64,000 nucleotides of DNA, taken from contig OZ018335.1 of assembly GCA_963969495.1 (NCBI GenBank), forward strand, positions 85,170,354 to 85,234,353, given 5' to 3'. A program made the position numbers and the translations under genes. The notes beneath the pieces are model-generated. The model saw only the letters and a list, made by a program, of their open reading frames with translations. It searched no databases and had not been told where the DNA came from. How positions within the stretch are numbered: the first letter of the stretch is position 1; each line of letters starts with the position of its first letter. The DNA comes from Ceratothoa steindachneri. Taxonomy: Eukaryota; Arthropoda; Malacostraca; Isopoda; Cymothoidae. Positions 61,960-64,000 of the stretch are shown piece by piece.

Positions 61960-64000
61960 TGTACTTTTTGATATCTCTAGCATTTAAAGAGAATCTGATT
62001 TCAGATTTGAATTCAGTATGCTCGAATTATGTCGGAAAATGTACCTTTGTCAATTCACCAAATACATTGTCACCCAGTGTAATTAGAAATTTTTATAATT
62101 TACTCTTACATCCCCTAAATCTCAACAATATCTCTTCGTGTCTTTATCAAATGGGAATGATAGTTTGAATTTTAATTGGAAATCATTCCCAAGTCATAGT
62201 AATTAAACTATTCATCATTTATACTTCTGCCTTTATATAATGTATAAAAAAGGAGAATATAGAAAGGAATAAAATTATTTGGCGAAGCAATCTAATCATA
62301 AAAATAAATGGTAATATTAAGAAAAAGCCAAAATAGAGAGATAACGAATAATAAGAAATCATGGATAATATTAACCCTTGAATAACAAAGATAACTCAAA
62401 GATAAGTCAAAATCGCACTGAAATTTAATATCGTAGATTCAATTACGACTTGAACTGGAAAAAGAGCAGAGAAAACAAATATTAGTTCACTTTTAAAAGA
62501 GAAACTGTAAGTGCATATTTGTTGAATACTAAAACTCTGAAATTTAATTGGGCAATTACGACTTCATGGAACGAGTTTAGGCAATTTTTAAGATGAAATT
62601 AAAACTATCAATTAATAGCATGAAGGTGAATGTTTCGTTAAAAACATACTAAATTAAAATGTAGGACGTATTTGAGCTACAATTTCCGTGGAATTTTCTT
62701 ACTCTGGGACAAGAAAATCAAATATTAGTTCGCACAACGCCAAATCTAAAAAAATATACATGATACACATTATTTATGCCTTTATGTTGTTTATTTTAGA
62801 CACATCATGACTGCGTTTAGTGCTCTTGAAAGCCTTTTATATTTTTCTAAGCATGTGATGGAGGCTCGTTTCTTTTGCAAGAAAATCTTGCTCATATTGA
62901 TCTTTGTTTGAGTACGGATTTCCGACATCCTTGAACTAAATGCATGCAGCTCACATTATTTTGCAGAGAAGAAGAAAGCAAATATCATCCTTTAGTCTTT
63001 GAGGAAAAATAAAGAACTAAGAACGGCAAATAGTATTTGGACAGAATTTAAGACAAAATAACAGACCAAGCAAGATATGATCCTCAATTATTTTTATAAT
63101 GTGAAAAGTAAGCCTACATTATTTTATTTCTTATTGACGCTTTGTGGATTAATCATTTCCCACTCCATTAAAGTTCTTAGAAAAATTCTACTTTTGACGA
63201 TTACTTGTATTTTTCTTCTACTTTTGTAATATGTATGCGAGGTTCATTATAAAAGTCTCTTATCTTCCAGAAATTCTCTTCTAACAAATAGATAGACATC
63301 ATAGCGTATTTGTATGTGTTATTGTTATGTTAGTTCAGATAAAACTAAATTCTTTAGAAGGTTATTAATAAGTATTAGCTATTTATTATGTTTTTGTTGA
63401 TTTAAATGCTATTTCATCACTTTTTATGAAATGGAAGATGTTCTATCGTTGTTTCTCTTTTACCGAAATTTTATAAACAGAGTAAATGTGTACATATTTC
63501 GATAATAGGTCTTGCTCCATAGGATTGAAATAATGTAATAAGAATTAAGCAGTAAATCAAACACTAAGGTTTTGAGAAATATAAAGCAGGAGAAGGATAA
63601 AACAAATGCGTTAAATTATTTGCGCACTTCACCGTGTAAAATCTTGCAGAAAACTGTAAAATTGTGACTCAAATTTCCCGGCAGCGTCAGATTGGGAAAT
63701 GCAAAGAACGAAATGGTCAGCAAATTAACTTTGGCGAGTGCAGAATTTCTAAGATCGCTGATGAGACAAAGATCAGTTTATCTTAAAGGAATAAGAGGGT
63801 AATTTCCGAATAAAGAGAGAAGATATGAATGGTTGCTCTAGTTCTTAACAAATTGAATTGTTATTTTCCACATTAGTGGAAAGGAGACTCAACAAGCCAT
63901 TCCGGAAACAAAAAAATAGTATTCGATGAGAGTTTAAAAGCTCTTTCATTGGAGGTATCTTTGCTTTTCTTTTGATTCGTTTAGTGAAACCTCGGCTCTA
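61960..64000. other. AT-rich DNA, no gene recognised
   Basis: One 69-codon frame (61959-62168) is AT-driven. No repeats, RNA genes or exon-like patches were seen to the end of the window. Confidence 0.5.

Overview
The window looks like intergenic or intronic DNA from an AT-rich, repeat-laden metazoan genome, most probably an arthropod. A crustacean is my first guess, but only as an inference from the repeat mix. It has very long (AT)n and (GA)n microsatellites, mariner, Tc1, piggyBac and hAT transposons, CR1- and Jockey-type LINEs, a gypsy remnant and tRNA-like repeats. There is no operon, Shine-Dalgarno or dense-ORF structure. I found no complete host protein-coding gene; the best host-exon candidate is a short ORF ending at a strong splice donor near 43.67 kb. 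Nearly every recognisable reading frame belongs to a mobile element and carries stops or frameshifts.

Layout. 0-9.5 kb: AT-rich DNA with a 30-bp perfect palindrome, a 791-bp hAT-like MITE (8-bp target duplication), a possible LINE endonuclease relic, three 81-bp repeats and about eleven 44-bp repeats. 9.5-13.2 kb: nothing recognised. 13.2-17.0 kb: an unidentified decayed minus-strand coding block, then a 540-bp tandem array whose units each end in the left end of a Tc1-like transposon, the last running into a near-complete Tc1 copy. 17.4-18.3 kb: GC-raised block. 18.5-21.3 kb: Jockey-like LINE (minus). 22.2 kb: tRNA-like SINE head. 23.1-25.0 kb: gypsy gag-protease-integrase remnant (minus). 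26.4-28.8 kb: hAT transposase relic (plus). 29.6-30.6 kb: a dispersed repeat also present at 51.2-54.0 kb. 30.8 kb: deleted mariner. 34.2-34.9 kb: microsatellites around a tRNA-like head. 34.9-38.3 kb: nearly full-length CR1-type LINE (minus). 38.35-41.9 kb: copies of a ~530-bp tRNA-containing repeat, one split by a mariner at a TA site. 41.9-43.3 kb: faint LINE relic. 43.7-49.7 kb: essentially featureless. 49.7-50.9 kb: relics of a gypsy gag and of an unnamed multicopy protein family. 51.2-54.0 kb: the dispersed repeat split by a 1,648-bp piggyBac copy flanked by TTAA. 54.75-55.99 kb: full-length mariner with exact TA boundaries. 56.2-58.4 kb: 5' half of a LINE (minus). 59.1-61.96 kb: a long copy of the unnamed multicopy family with possible splice acceptor and polyA signal. 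The rest is AT-rich and unassigned.

The elements do not form one pathway. The informative parts are the nested insertions with readable target duplications, the transposon-junction tandem array, and two unrelated copies of the unnamed Cys-rich protein family, which is the best lead for something poorly described.
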